Source of the DNA: Pohlia nutans
Taxonomy: Eukaryota; Streptophyta; Bryopsida; Bryales; Mniaceae
Direction: 5' to 3'
DNA: 64,000 nt
Assembly: GCA_022496805.1 (NCBI GenBank)
Contig: CM040106.1
Span: 8,494,001 to 8,558,000 of the forward strand
The notes beneath the pieces were generated by a model. It was not told the origin of the DNA, made no database searches, and worked only from the letters and a program-made list of their open reading frames with translations. Made by a program: the position numbers and the translations under genes. Position 1 is the first letter of the stretch. Every line of letters begins with the position of its first letter. Positions 11,465 through 22,331 of the stretch are shown one piece after another.

Positions 11465-11757
11465 AGACTACATTGAAAATGCGACTCTAACATGTGATCA
11501 CAACGAATATATGACTGGCGAATATGACTGCGCGTTCCCCAGGTACTTTCTCATTTGATCCCCACAAAGGTATACGGCCCTCCCATCCACTTTATACGGT
11601 ACAGCTGGAAAATATGACTAAAGAATATGACTCCCAGTCATGTTTTCGAATGAGGCCCTCACCGACAGATTTGGCATTCCAGAATATGACTGCTTGCAGT
11701 CGCCAGTCACCCTCAGTCATATTTTCTGTGTCATAAAATACCCAATCTGTTGTAGTG
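11465..11757. repeat. Right terminus and subterminal motifs of CACTA element
   Basis: About nine TATGACT/AGTCATA half-sites, some arranged as dyads, precede the terminal TTGTAGTG ending at 11757. The triplet after it is AGG. The opposite terminus with the matching CACTACAACAGATTGG was not found in the window. Confidence 0.6.
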
Positions 11758-11761
11758 AGGA

Positions 11762-12410
11762 GAATCTTGATCCGGTTTCTTGCTTTCACCCGGGGACAAT
11801 ACTTGCGTACTCAAAGTTTGTGGAGGATCAGCTCCCGCGCTACGTAATGTCGAGACATCTCCTTATTGTCCTTCATGAGTTGGTTGAGTCGGTTGTTGGA
11901 GTCGACTGTGTCTTTCCAAGCTTGCTGAAGATTGAGCTTGGTTGCTGTTACCTAGGCTTGTGTCGACTCGAGTTTGTTTTGTACAACCACGAGCTCGCTC
12001 TGGTGAGTCTGTACTTGCTATCGACTGCCTCTGAGGTCGACTATCAACTTGGCGATTGTGTTGTGGCTCTGGTTCTTCTCCTCGGTGACGGTGGTGATTG
12101 TGGTGCACATGTTCGCCAGCTCGGTAGTGAGGGTGTCGACCTGCTGCTTGAATGCAGCGTAGTCTTTGGCCTGTCGACTGCTCTCCATCCGGGTGCGGTC
12201 GAGCTTGGCTTGAAGGGTGGTCTTCGACTGAATAGCCTCTAACAAAAGGCAGTTGACTCTGGAGCCGACATCTTCGACTCATCTCACTGATCCTTGTATG
12301 TCGTTCATGCGCTCGTGCCAGTGCATGGATAACGTCGCGGCTCGTGTTGTTGGTGAGTCGGGTATTGGTCGATTGACCCCTGGTGATGTCGAGGGTGGGG
12401 GTGTTGGTGA
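11762..12410 (-). pseudogene. Decayed coiled-coil, gag-like protein
   Basis: Minus-strand frame readable from about 12410 down to 11762. A Pro/Ser/Thr-rich start is followed by MHWHERMNDIQGS, then a long heptad-rich segment (QSKTTLQAKLDRTRMESS, FKQQVDTLTTELANM) and a basic end (VRKYCPRVKARN). It is interrupted by in-frame stops, two TAG and two TGA, each one C-to-T step from Gln or Arg. Long coiled coils of this kind occur in gag-side ORFs of plant Ty3 elements; here no zinc knuckle remains. The CACTA terminus at 11757 cuts it, so the CACTA element probably inserted into it. Its origin is uncertain. Confidence 0.5.
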
Positions 12411-12428
12411 GACGGGCGGTGGCTGGCA

Positions 12429-12524
12429 AAATTATGATGCGTTTCAAATATCCTTTGGAGAAATTATGATGCGTTTCAGATATCCTTTAGAGAAATTATG
12501 ATGCGTTTCGGATATCCTTTGGAG
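12429..12524 (+). repeat. Three 32-bp tandem units
   Basis: Units 12429-12460, 12461-12492 and 12493-12524 share AATTATGATGCGTTTC and ATATCCTTTGGAG with only a few substitutions. The third unit runs into the integrase frame (MRFGYPLELISDRG). Because 32 is not a multiple of three, the duplication destroys the reading frame upstream. Confidence 0.85.
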
Positions 12525-13266
12525 CTAATAAGCGACCGGGGAAAGCACGTTTTGAATGATGTCATAGTCGACATCACGACCAAGTACGCCATTAAGCACC
12601 ACAAAACCACACCCTACAACCCGAAAGCAAATGGGCTTACGGAAAGATCAAACGGATTTGTGGGGAAGATTTTGAACAAGATCCGTGCACAAAACGGATT
12701 GGGACCGGAAACTGGCATCGGCCATTTACGCCTACAAAAATTCCGAGAAGACGACAACCGGAAAGACGCCATACTTTTTAGTCTTTGGGCAAGAAGCAGT
12801 GCACGGGATCGAGCTAATAGTGGAGACCTACCGGATTATGGCAAACCGGTTGGGAACCCGGGTAGAAGATCCTGCACTCCGGTTGCTCGCCCTTGAGGAT
12901 TTGGAAGAAGAACGGGCCGAAGCACTCGAGAGAAATTGTTGGATTCAGGCCAACCGGAAAGAGACCTTTGATGGGAAGCTACCAGAAGACCATGGAATCC
13001 GGAACGGAGGACTGGTGTTGCTGTACGACAATCGCCATAAGGAGTTTCCGGGTAAGTTGCATACTCGTTGGTTAGGGCCTTACAAAGTCACGGCGATTGT
13101 CCCTAATGGATCACTACAATTAGATGACTTAGAGGGAAAATGGATGGACACCCGGGTAAACGGCTGCCGAGTTAAGAAATTCCATCCGAAATCCGGATCT
13201 GACGTGGATCTCGGATCAAACGTGGAATCCGGATGTGACGTGAACTCCGGACCTGTAAGTGAATGA
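12498..13266 (+). pseudogene. 3' end of Ty3/gypsy pol (integrase C-terminal part)
   Basis: Carries the integrase core end (ELISDRGKHVLND, TTPYNPKANGLTERSN) and then, after a one-base frameshift near 12690, the C-terminal part: WDRKLASAIYAYKN, GKTPYFLVFGQEAV, a coiled segment, and the GPFxV-type motif LGPYKVTAIVPNGSLQLDD followed by the RVNGCRVKKFHP tail. This is the standard end of Ty3/gypsy pol and stops at 13264-13266. The upstream pol (protease, RT, RNase H) is missing, truncated at the 32-bp triplication. A purine-rich tract lies just before a TG at 13339, so this pol end abuts an LTR start. Confidence 0.8.
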
Positions 13267-13338
13267 CCAGGAAGATCCCCAGGGTAATCCTTACAGGACC
13301 GGTGTTCGCGGGGACGCTCACATTTGAAAAAGGGGTAA

Positions 13339-16300
13339 TGTGGAACCTCGTTTTATTCAAAAACGAGCAGTTAGGGTTTGTAGGGCAGTAAGGGGTAGCC
13401 CCAACCGCCATAAATGGAAGAAGTAGCGTTCAAAATGGCCTTTTTATTTATTTGGAGAGAGTGGTGCTCTCGTGTGCACAGAACTAGGAATGGCGGCGGA
13501 CCGGATGGGAAACCGGATGGAAAACCGGATGTCGGGGGACGGGCCCCTGACGGACCGGGCCACGATTCGGGATTTGAATTGGGCGGCCTTAAATTGGGCG
13601 GCTCACTATTCATTTCTCCCCGGTTCCTCCAGCCCTCCGCGCGCACCTTCTTTTGAAATTCTGGAGAGTGTTAGGATTTTCATTGGGCGTTTGGAGGGAG
13701 AAAGCAGTGCGGGACCGGCATTTGAGGAAATTGAGCGCCCGGGAATTAGGAAAATTGAGCGCCCCGGGAGAGAAAGTAGTGCGAGGTTGGAGTTGGAGAA
13801 GGGCGAGCACCTGGAGAATGAGTGCCAGGGAACTAGGCGGAGTTTGCGGAAGAGGGTGAGTGCGCACACGGGGAGTGAGGCGCGAGGACTCCAGGAGGTC
13901 AGGCGCGCATCACGGAAGCGGAAGGGAGCGCGCCCGGAGAGAGAAGCGCGCGATTTACAGGAGAGAGAGAGGGCGCACCCTGAGAGAGAGACGTGCCATT
14001 CACGGAGGAGTGGAGAAGCGCATCCGCAGGCAGCAGCTATGGCGCGCAGGGAGACCGGGTCCAAAAACCCAGAGAAGAGGATACACCCGGACATTCCGCA
14101 GCACTCGGGAGACTTCGGGGACCTGCTCAAGGATTTCAAGACAATCAGGTGTTTGAGATTGTTTGGTAAGGTGTGGGATATGCAAGATGCCAGGATGTTG
14201 GAAGAAATTGAGGGCGAAGCTATGGAGTCTGCCTTCCGGTCGACGATCCGGGCGAAGTACGGGAATGGGACCCGGGAGCATTGGCGTGCCGTATATGACT
14301 TCCTAGACACGAACAAGGATTTAGAACCGGGCAGCAAGGGGGACACGGATTGGGTGAAGGAGCGCTTCACCTACCTCTCGGACCACGATGGATTCAAAGT
14401 GGCGGATTGCAAGAATCGTCGGGAGCAATGGCTGCTCGAGTGCGTGGTGCCCATCTTCAACCCGGAGAAGCCCACCACCCTCATGGTTACACTGGCGAGG
14501 GGCATCCTATCCGCGCTACTCCGCAAGAAGCAGATCAACTAGGCGTACTTGGTGCATTGGAATACCCAGAAGATGGCCCGGAATCTCAGGAATAAGAAGG
14601 GTTGCGCGCTGGCTTCGTTTATCTACCACATGTACGAGAAGAACAGATGCATCACGGAGGAGGAGAAGAAGAGGTTCGAGATCCCTCCTATTCCGGGGGT
14701 GAGGAGCCCTGCCAAGCGAAAGACAGCACTTCCGGGAGGAGGAGAGGGGACCAGCCGGCCCGGACCGTCGCTGCAACCGGAAGAAAGGGAGATGGCTCCA
14801 CCGGATAGGAGAGAGTTGCCAAAGACACCTCAACCGGACAAGAGCAGCGTCCGGGAAGAGCGCAGGAAGGAGAGAGAAGACCCGGTGCGTCCGGGTGGAG
14901 CCAGCGCGAATCCGGAGCTGAGGACGAAGAGGAGAGAAGACCGACCGGAGGGAGGCCAACCGGGTGGTGTCAGGCTGCGGCACGAGGAGCGGCAGGATAG
15001 GAGAAAGGACCCGAAGGTAGGCCGACCGGGTGGGGCAGGACCTTGACAGGAGTTGGAGACAAAGCAAAGGGAGGACCCGGAGGAAGACCAACCGGAGGAG
15101 GAGTCACCGCTGCGGACGCTGACCCGGAAGAAGAGGGTGGACCCGGCAGCGAGTTCTAAACCGGACGGGGGAGGTTCTTCCCAAATGCGTCCTCAGGTGG
15201 AGCCGGTAGCAGGTTCCGGACGGGCGGAGGAAGGTCCTTCCAAGGTGCGTCCACAGGGGCAGCTAGTAGTGGAGTCCAGACCGGAGGAAGGGGTCCTACC
15301 CAGGTACGTCCCCAGGGCCAACCGGATCGGAAGAGGAAGTTAATCCTCACGCCTTACGGGGATGAAGATCCGGATATCCAGGAGACCACTCCTCGGAAGA
15401 AGAAGAAGAAGAAGAAGGGTCAGGCCGAGAGGAAAACCACCCCTTTGAACAACCGGAAGGCTCGTTCCAAGGAGGATGGAGGGGACGATTGGGATGAGTC
15501 CGGGGACAAAGGAGACCGGGAGCAGGGACCGGCCGTGAGAGAGGAGCCAATCCGGGAAGCAGTACCATCCGGGGAGGCACAAGATGAGGAAGAGGCCCCG
15601 ATCGCACTGGAGGACATCCGTCTCACGACTCGGGTCGCCATGGACCTGGTCACGGAGAAGTACACTCCTCTCTTCGCCGCACTACGGGAGGTAGGCACCC
15701 TCCTCCGGATCGATGACGCGTTGGAGTACCCGGAGCTGATCCGGAAGTTCCAGAAGAAGCTCCACAGGAGCCGGGAGAAGGTGAGTGAGGCGGCTGTCCT
15801 TGTACTGGACCAGCAGGATCAGCTGCACCGGAAGTCAAAGTACATCGAGAAGATGGAGGCTCACATCCGGACGAAGGAGCAGCACATCCGAGGGCAAGAA
15901 GAGGCCATCCGGTGCGTGGAGAAGACAAGTCGGCAGTGTATCACAAAGGTGGTACAGCTATTTCAACCGGGAGGGGAGGTGCAGATGAAGGCCCGGTTGT
16001 ATGATCAAAAGGTAGGCCAGCCAAGATTGGAGGGAGCAGCCCGGATGAAGAACGTGGTCCGGGAGTACTCGGACAAGGTGGAGGCCTTACTGGTGGAGTT
16101 GCGGTCGTTGGCGGAGCAGATGACGAGGGAGAGTCCCTGTGGTTGGGGACCAGATGAGGAGGAGACCACCAACCGAGGTGAGAGGGTAGGTTCCGAGGAT
16201 GGGTTGCAGGATGTGTTCCACATGTCTGCAGGGGCGCCTCAGGCGGGGGAAATCGACCGGCTGATGAGGATGGGGAGTACAAAGAGGAAGAAGCAGTAAC
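13339..16300 (+). mobile_element. 5' portion of long coding LTR-like unit
   Basis: Begins TGTGGAACCTCG right after a purine-rich tract (GAAAAAGGGG) and the integrase end, which is where a 3' LTR should start. The same beginning (TGTTGAACCTCG) terminates the minus-strand insertion at 37993-41921, which has a perfect 5-bp duplication. The two units share an early CCATAAAT box, the GGGCGGCCTTAAATTGGG block and the ORF described separately. The 700-bp closing segment found at 37993-38690 and 47402-48092 is absent here, so this copy is truncated or recombined before the gag region. Confidence 0.55.
13472..16299 (+). pseudogene. ORF inside LTR-like unit; coiled-coil protein of unknown role
   Basis: About 940 codons, GC-rich, with three lesions: TAG 14540, TGA 15044 and a frameshift near 15345. 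It has a basic, Arg/Glu-rich N-terminus with SARxL/ERERAHPERE-type repeats. A globular block follows (RLFGKVWDMQDARML, YDFLDTNKDLEPGSKG, EQWLLECVVPIFNPEKPT, ASFIYHMYEKN), then a long low-complexity Pro/Glu/Arg linker and an Ala/Glu-rich coiled coil (LFQPGGEVQMKARLYDQKVG, AARMKNVVREYSDKVEALL). The minus-strand unit encodes the same order (RSNREKRQLQFLVPILSPDKP, FVYHMYSQHG, LFQPDGEV, AARMKYIVKEYAAKVEE), so the protein was conserved. It resembles no retroviral enzyme. It could be a gag-like structural or nuclear accessory protein. Confidence 0.6.
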
Positions 16301-16309
16301 TGCACTACA

Positions 16310-18727
16310 ATGGATGAAGGCTACGAAGGGTGGGATAAGGAAGAAATAGCCAGGAGACAAGCAGCAGAAAGACTGGCCAGATACAAGCTCAGGGAGCACA
16401 GGGAAGCAATCGAAACAAGGAAAAACATGGGAAGGAAGATCAGCTCGGAGGAGAGCATTGCTAGAGGAGAAACCAGAAACCTATTCGATATGAACCTGGT
16501 GGGAGAAAACTCCAGCCAAGAAACGGTGATGGGAGTCAGCAGGAAGATAGAATCAGTCATGGGTGAACCTCGACCTAGTTTCAAGAACTGGCAGGAAGGC
16601 AAGAAGAGGAGATCAAGAAATATGAAGGCATTCTGCCATCGCCAAGAATAAGTAGGAGAAAATTTCTAAGACCTAGAAGTAGAGATATTCAGCAAGGTTG
16701 GTACCCCTGGACGGCAGCAGTATATAACCAGTATCAAGAGGAAGAAAATAGAGGCAACAGTTGACCAAATAACCCTAGACTAGGAGAGCAGACTCCAGGT
16801 GATTTGGTGGAAACAATGGAGACGTTGAAGAAGAAATTGGACCAGATTAGGACAGAAGATAGGGCCGCAGGAGAAGCAGCCCCGCTTTCAGAGATGTACA
16901 AGACCAATAGGCCACTGCAACTGTCCTCCAAGAAGCAGATGGTACAGTTTACACCGGACCAATTTGAAGGAGGAGAATTGGATGAGCCAGAGGAAGATAG
17001 AAGGTAACTGGAAGAATTCAAGGCTCACCAACATGCAAAAAGACAGGCTGAAAGGGACAAAAGGAACCAGCAAGCCATGGCGGACTTGTATAGGAGGCAA
17101 ATGAAGGAGCTGAGACAAGCAACCAGATTCAAAGAAAGCATGGAGGCTTGGGAAGAGAAGAACAAAGAAGAATTCAAGTTGAAGGAAGCGATGAGGCCAT
17201 GGCAAGAGACAAAGAGGATTGAAGACCAGGACCAAGAGAGACAGAGGCAAGAAGCCCTCAAAACCTGACAGGATGCTCAACGGAGAGAAGAAATTAAGTA
17301 GGCAGCGGAAAGGCAGGAGGCCATACAGCAGGAACTACTACGCCAGGAGGCTATGCGCTTGTGGCAGGAGGCCCAAAGACTGGAGGACCAGAAGAAAAAG
17401 GAGAGACAAGAAGCACACCGCCACGCTACGTTATACAAGTGGAAGGAGGCGGTAAGGGAGGAAAGTCAGAAACTTCAAGCTCAACAGAAGGTGAGCCCAT
17501 GGACTGGATACGACCAGCCACAGGTCGAGGAAGAGAGACCTATTCATCCAAGAGAAGTGGAAGTAATGGGGATCCCAATTCCCTCAGCAGCTGCACTAGG
17601 AAGAGCAGCAGATAGCCAATTTCTCAATCCAAGGTTGCAAACTGGTCCATTGGGAGGAGGAGGAATCTCATTGACCTATGTTGATCATCTAACCAGTGAT
17701 GAGTATAAACCAGAGGCACCTAAGTTGGTATACTGGCCAGGTGGAGGAGCAGACGTTGGAGCACGAGCACCAAGAGCAGGAATAGGGTTCCGAAGGTTAG
17801 CAGAAGCCAGTGGAAGAAGTGATTTCGATTCTAGGCCACCAGTGGGTATAGGAGTACTGATTACAACGAAATGCAGCAGCTACCCTGTAAGGCAGGTACT
17901 ACCCGTACATCCACCGTTAGTTCGACCAAGGATACTACCACTGACGACACCGGTCAGCGTCGCACACAGGAAATCACTGCCCTATTCCAAGTACAAAGAA
18001 GGAACAAATCTTGATGCTCATATTCGGCAGTTTGAACGGACTTTGTGGCACAACGAGGAGACAGATGAACATGCGATCATCAATGTAATGGGTACCACCC
18101 TACTGGATAAAGTAGGTGTTTGGTATGAGAATTTCTTAGAGAACCATCTCTACTGCTCATGGGAGGATGTGAAGGTTGCTTTTCAAAGAAAGTATCGGGA
18201 ACAGACTACAGATGAGGCGGTGTACCGGGAAGTGAAGTCATTTAAGCAAGGAGAAGGTGCACAATTACTATGACAGGTTCATGACATTGATCAAGTGTCT
18301 CCAGTCAGATCCTGGAGAGGGATTTAGAATCACCAACTTTCGGGTTGGTTTACTGGAGTATATCAAGATCACGACCTGTGTAGCACCAGTGCGGAGTTTG
18401 ACGGAGTTGGTAGATGCAGAGTTGAGGCGTGAAGAAAACTGCACAGATTCCAGTGGCAAGCCAATCAAGATCGAAGTTAAAAAGGTGGAGACCACCAGTA
18501 AGACAGGAAGTGTAACCAAGAAGGAACTAGGGCAAGAAGCACCTAGGAGGTTCTGCAGAGTATGTAAAAAGCTTGGTCATGAAGATGGTAACTACTGGTA
18601 CAACCCAACAAACCTGAACGGTGCAGGTGCTGAGAATGATAGAGATGTACCAGTAGGAGTGAATGAAATGTTTGTTCAGCAACCAGCCACAGTAAATGTT
18701 TCTGCTTTTGCATTGTGTAATCTCTAA
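16310..18727 (+). pseudogene. Decayed Ty3/gypsy gag with degenerate zinc knuckle
   Basis: Pieces in two frames: a charged N-terminal block from 16310, then Gln/Glu/Lys/Arg-rich helices from 16804 to about 17500. The capsid-type domain follows (YSKYKEGTNLDAHIRQFERT, WEDVKVAFQRKYRE), then after a frameshift near 18255 its continuation (NYYDRFMTLIKCL, ELVDAELRREE). Next is a zinc knuckle (CRVCKKLGHEDGNYW) whose last Cys has become Tyr. Stops at 17005, 17266 and about 17299 are C-to-T type. It follows the LTR-like unit directly, as gag would, but no pol follows; the sequence turns unrelated after 18727. Confidence 0.75.
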
Positions 18728-19245
18728 ACTCCTGAGTAGATTGGGCAAGCAACACTTCGATTGTTGGTGATAAGCTTCACCGTGCATTTCTTCTCACTAT
18801 TTGTATTCATGGTCCAACAAGACTTGCTAGAATTATAAGGGACACAAGCTATATGCCAAACCGACTCAAAAACCTTGGTTTCTTGAACGGCGCTGACTTG
18901 ACGGAAATCGAGCCCAGACGGTGAAGGCGCTTGAACTTCTTGCACGTCTAGAGAAGACATTTCAACGATTGTAGATAGAATTACGAGATTAGATCTAGAG
19001 AGTCTCTTAGTGAGACGGGGGCAAAAGTACTTGACGGTGTCGGGGTGGAGTGTCTCATCATCTGTACTAATGGGGTAATCAGGCCTACGCTTCTGCAATC
19101 CAAATACCTCGGCACCTCTGAGGTATGGATTACGAGTGTAGAACTCCTTGCCTCTGGAATGTACAAAAAGACCTTTTGCACCACAACGGGATCACTAGTG
19201 CGCTTGAGAGGTTGTTGGACGCTACAAAGTTTCAATTCCACTGCG
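18728..19245. other. No recognisable gene
   Basis: Overlapping ORFs of 86 to 124 codons occur on the minus strand (18724-19098, 18981-19241) with moderate protein-like composition but no motif I know. A 10-bp inverted repeat, ACTAGTGCGC (19195-19204) and GCGCACTAGT (19243-19252), straddles the start of the CACTA-like terminus. This may be footprint or target sequence of that element. Confidence 0.35.
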
Positions 19246-19806
19246 CACTAGTAGAAAATATGGTCGAAAAAAACCAAAGCCAAAATTGGCTGCGGTCCTT
19301 ATGACCACCCTGATCTGCAATCACTTAGCGACTATAGATTTTCCTTTTTGTATTGACGGATCCAATTTCAATGATTTAGGGGAGTCAAATATGTTGATAG
19401 AAAGGTATTTTCAAGACCTTTGTAACGGTATATTACACGCCCTAAAATTCCTAAAATTGCAATTGCAGATCCAAAATTAAAAAAACCACGGTGGCCAACC
19501 CCACGGATCCGTGCGGTTAGCCACCATGGAGATTTTTGTAACAATAAATCCACAGTGGCCAACCCTATGGATCCGTGGGATTAGACACTATGGCGTTTTT
19601 TGCAGCTTAAAATCCATAGTAGCCAACCCCACAGATCCGTGGGGTTAGCTACCATAGAGGTTCTTGTAACAAAAAACCCATAGTGGTCCCACCCTATGGA
19701 TCCGTAGAGTTAGCCACCATAGAGCTTTTTGCAACAAGAAATCCACAGTGCTTATCCCCACGGATCCGTGGAGTTAGCCTCTGTGGAGTTTTGGCAATAG
19801 AAAACT
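19246..19806 (+). repeat. CACTA-type terminus with five 64-bp palindromic units
   Basis: CACTAGTAGAAAA at 19246 matches the consensus outer end of plant CACTA elements. From 19486 five units start every 64 or 65 bp (19486, 19550, 19614, 19678, 19743). Each is centred on an imperfect palindrome of the form CCCCACGGATCCGTGGGG flanked by GGCCAA and TTAGCCAC. Further single units lie near 20548, 21221 and 21611. Subterminal palindromes are typical accessory-protein binding arrays in CACTA elements; the partner end was not identified. Confidence 0.6.
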
Positions 19807-21848
19807 CACTCGTCCTATTAATTTGTTCAATTTTAAATCATTTTTCAACAATTTTCACAATTTTGCACCATATTTCATCATTTTATGTCAAAATCTGGTC
19901 TATTTATCACTAGTTGGACTAATGATAAATAGTCGGACTCTTTTCATCACTTGTTGGAGTTATTTTACCTTCATATATGTAAATTTCGTCAACATTTTTT
20001 CACCATTTCTATTTGAATTATGTGGGAATTTAACAACAAACCTTTTTTCCTCACATAATTAATGTCTTTAATTTATCTTGTTTTATTTCTCCTCTTATAT
20101 ATTTAAGTAATTCTAGTTTAACTTTCTTACTATTTTTACCTTACTCTAGTTCATCATTTTCAATCTCCCTTTTCATTAAGCTTTCTGGTAATTAATTTGA
20201 GCTCTTTTTTGTTCTATTTAATTTTTTGTTATTTATTCATGTGTTATTTCCTTTCTTATAGTTTTGTAATATACTTTACTTTTGTTTATTTTTCCCTCAA
20301 TTCAATTGAATTTTGTTATCTTTTCCTTTTTCATTTTTCAAATCTTTTTTTTCTTTTATCTTGCTCTTATTTTTTTTTTTAGGTATTGGGGGCGGGGCAG
20401 GTATTGGAGGCGGTATTAGGGACGGGTGGGGGCGGGTGTCGGAAACGAGGGTTAGTGTCGGGGGGACAAAAGCAAGTATTGAGCATCGGGAGCAGGTATC
20501 GGGCATTTTTGCTCCTTTGTGGTACCTTGTTTCTTGCACAGAGGCCAATCCCACGGATCCATGGGGGAAGCTACGAAACACAAAGTGCATTGATTCTCTA
20601 TTCACTGCCACCAAAAAGAAAAGAGTGTGGAGAACTGAATGGGAGAGTTGGTGAGTGGCGTCCTCATCATCTCAATCTTTCACTCATGGAGCCTGTTATT
20701 TGGATCGTTTTGTTTTTTTTTTTTCATTTATTTTAGTTTTTGGCTTTACTTCCGCATGAGTATCTATGAACTAGGTGAAGAATGCTAACTTTGTTTGACT
20801 TAGAGACAGGGAGGACGTCCCTATGCTCCCACTGAAAATACATTATATTTCTTACTAAAACTTCTTACAGGGTGGGGATAGTTGGAGTTTGATTTGGAGC
20901 AATGCTACAATAATGGATAATCCATTGTTGGATTAAAATATCCGTAACAAGATACTACATAAATGAGTTCTAGTGTTGCATTGAACAAATACATATCAGG
21001 TCTAATTTTAGTGCAAAATTAGGGTTTTAGATGTGTTCTAATGGAAGCATGTTAGGTGCAGTGCATATTATCGCTCACTCTAAAAACATGTGCACAGGTC
21101 AACAAAAGAAGTGCACAAGGAGAAGAACAAGAAGTAGTACTTGGACCGGCTGCAGTGGTCACTGCAAAGGTTTGTGATTCGGTCTAGTAACTTGTTTTTG
21201 GCATTGCTCGGCACAAAGGTCAACCCCACCGATCCGTGGGGTTAGCTTCAATGCCAATTCGTCCTCTTTTTTAGCAATTTCAATTCAGAGCTTTCTGATT
21301 TAATTGAATGATTAAATTTTTTTTTTTTTTTTCATGTTCTTGATTGTACATAGTCTCATTAGAAGTGCATGAGTTTTAATTTGTTTGTTTGGTTTCATTT
21401 GTCCTTTCTCTACAAACACGTGAAATAGATCTCTTCTAGCCATGTTGTTTAGATGGTGTATGGTAGTTTTAGATGTTTCCTACCCTATGAATCTACTTTG
21501 TACACACAAATGTGTTGAGGATATTGAGTATTTGAGAATGTTTTATAGTATTGTGAATATTTTCCTTTGTATAAATTTTTGCTTTGGTACCTTGTTTCTC
21601 GCCATCCTAGACACAAAGGCCATCCCCATAGATCTGTGGAATTAGGCACTTTAGTTTTTTTGGCTTTTTTTGGCTTTTACTATCAAATGTTTGCCTTGCC
21701 TTTGCGGTTCTATAGATAGAATTGTCACTTTGAATGTGAAATGCTTTCTAGTGTTTGATGATGGTTTAAATGCACTCATAAAATTTGATTCAATATGAAA
21801 TTTTGAGCATTTTGGATTTTCATATTGTTTATCCAAGATAGTAAGACC
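19807..21848. other. AT-rich spacer with single palindromic units
   Basis: T-rich, without coding exons. Three solitary copies of the palindromic unit occur (about 20541-20570, 21213-21247, 21600-21635), two of them preceded by GGTACCTTGTTTCT. A G-rich stretch at 20385-20470 with GGTATTGGGGGCGG motifs could form G-quadruplexes. The sequence is likely internal to a CACTA-type, possibly non-autonomous, element. Confidence 0.45.
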
Positions 21849-22331
21849 ATGGTCTAGTCACAGTTGCAGAAGGTTAAGCTTCACGAGATCGATGCTCTTT
21901 TGGAGGATGAAGTAGAGTTTCAGGAGGACGAGGAAAATGACAATGAGACGAAGGAGCAGGAGAATGTGGAAGAAGATAAAGTCGTGCTAGAGGTTGCTCT
22001 TGTAGTTGAGGAGGAGTCCGAGGTCCAAGAGGTAGTAGATTTGGGCTCTTATACATTTAGGTTTTGTACGTGTCCAATTTTAAATCTCGTTACGGATAGC
22101 TTTCCTTCGGATCGGGTTGTTCTTGCCTTGCCCGCAATGAAACATACTTAAAAGTATGAATCACCTACTATAGAGTCATGTCCGCCTCCTAATGCGGAGG
22201 AGTACGCGGTTTGTAAGGCAAGAAGGCGTTATGCCACTCACCATAACTAGTGGGTTTGTGAGGCACGAGAACTTGCTCGTGCCCAGACCAGAGTAACACC
22301 TAGACGGTCTCCTCGCCTTAGTTTACCTTGA
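21849..22331 (+). pseudogene. Decayed acidic protein of unknown function
   Basis: One frame of 160 codons from ATG 21849 to TGA 22331 with three in-frame stops (TAG 21855, TAA near 22150, TAG near 22249), each one C-to-T step from Gln. The first half is very acidic (EDEVEFQEDEENDNETKEQE). The second is basic, with ARRRYATHH and a TPRRSPRLS ending. Low complexity prevents a family assignment. It lies in the spacer behind the 64-bp palindromic units and might be the accessory ORF of that element. Confidence 0.4.

Larger units (their letters stand above)
4190..11757 (+). mobile_element. CACTA (En/Spm-type) transposon carrying a SET domain
   Basis: All hallmark genes point to the CACTA superfamily: a Cys-motif N-terminal exon, Tnp2 transposase with DUF4218, and a DUF4216 protein, all on the plus strand. 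The right end is TTGTAGTG at 11750-11757, the complement of CACTACAA, preceded by TATGACT/AGTCATA motifs. CACTA elements begin CACTA, end TAGTG and make 3-bp target duplications. The left terminus is not resolved; 4190 is only where the first dense dyads appear. The element could start further left, even beyond the window, if the minus-strand exons at 235-642 and 3578-3699 belong to it. The genes are free of frameshifts except for a doubtful early stop at 9366. The extra SET domain is unusual. Confidence 0.7.

Noticed and set aside
16303..16313. CACTACAATGG as a CACTA end behind the LTR ORF
   Set aside because: An isolated eight-base match without partner end, subterminal repeats or target duplication.
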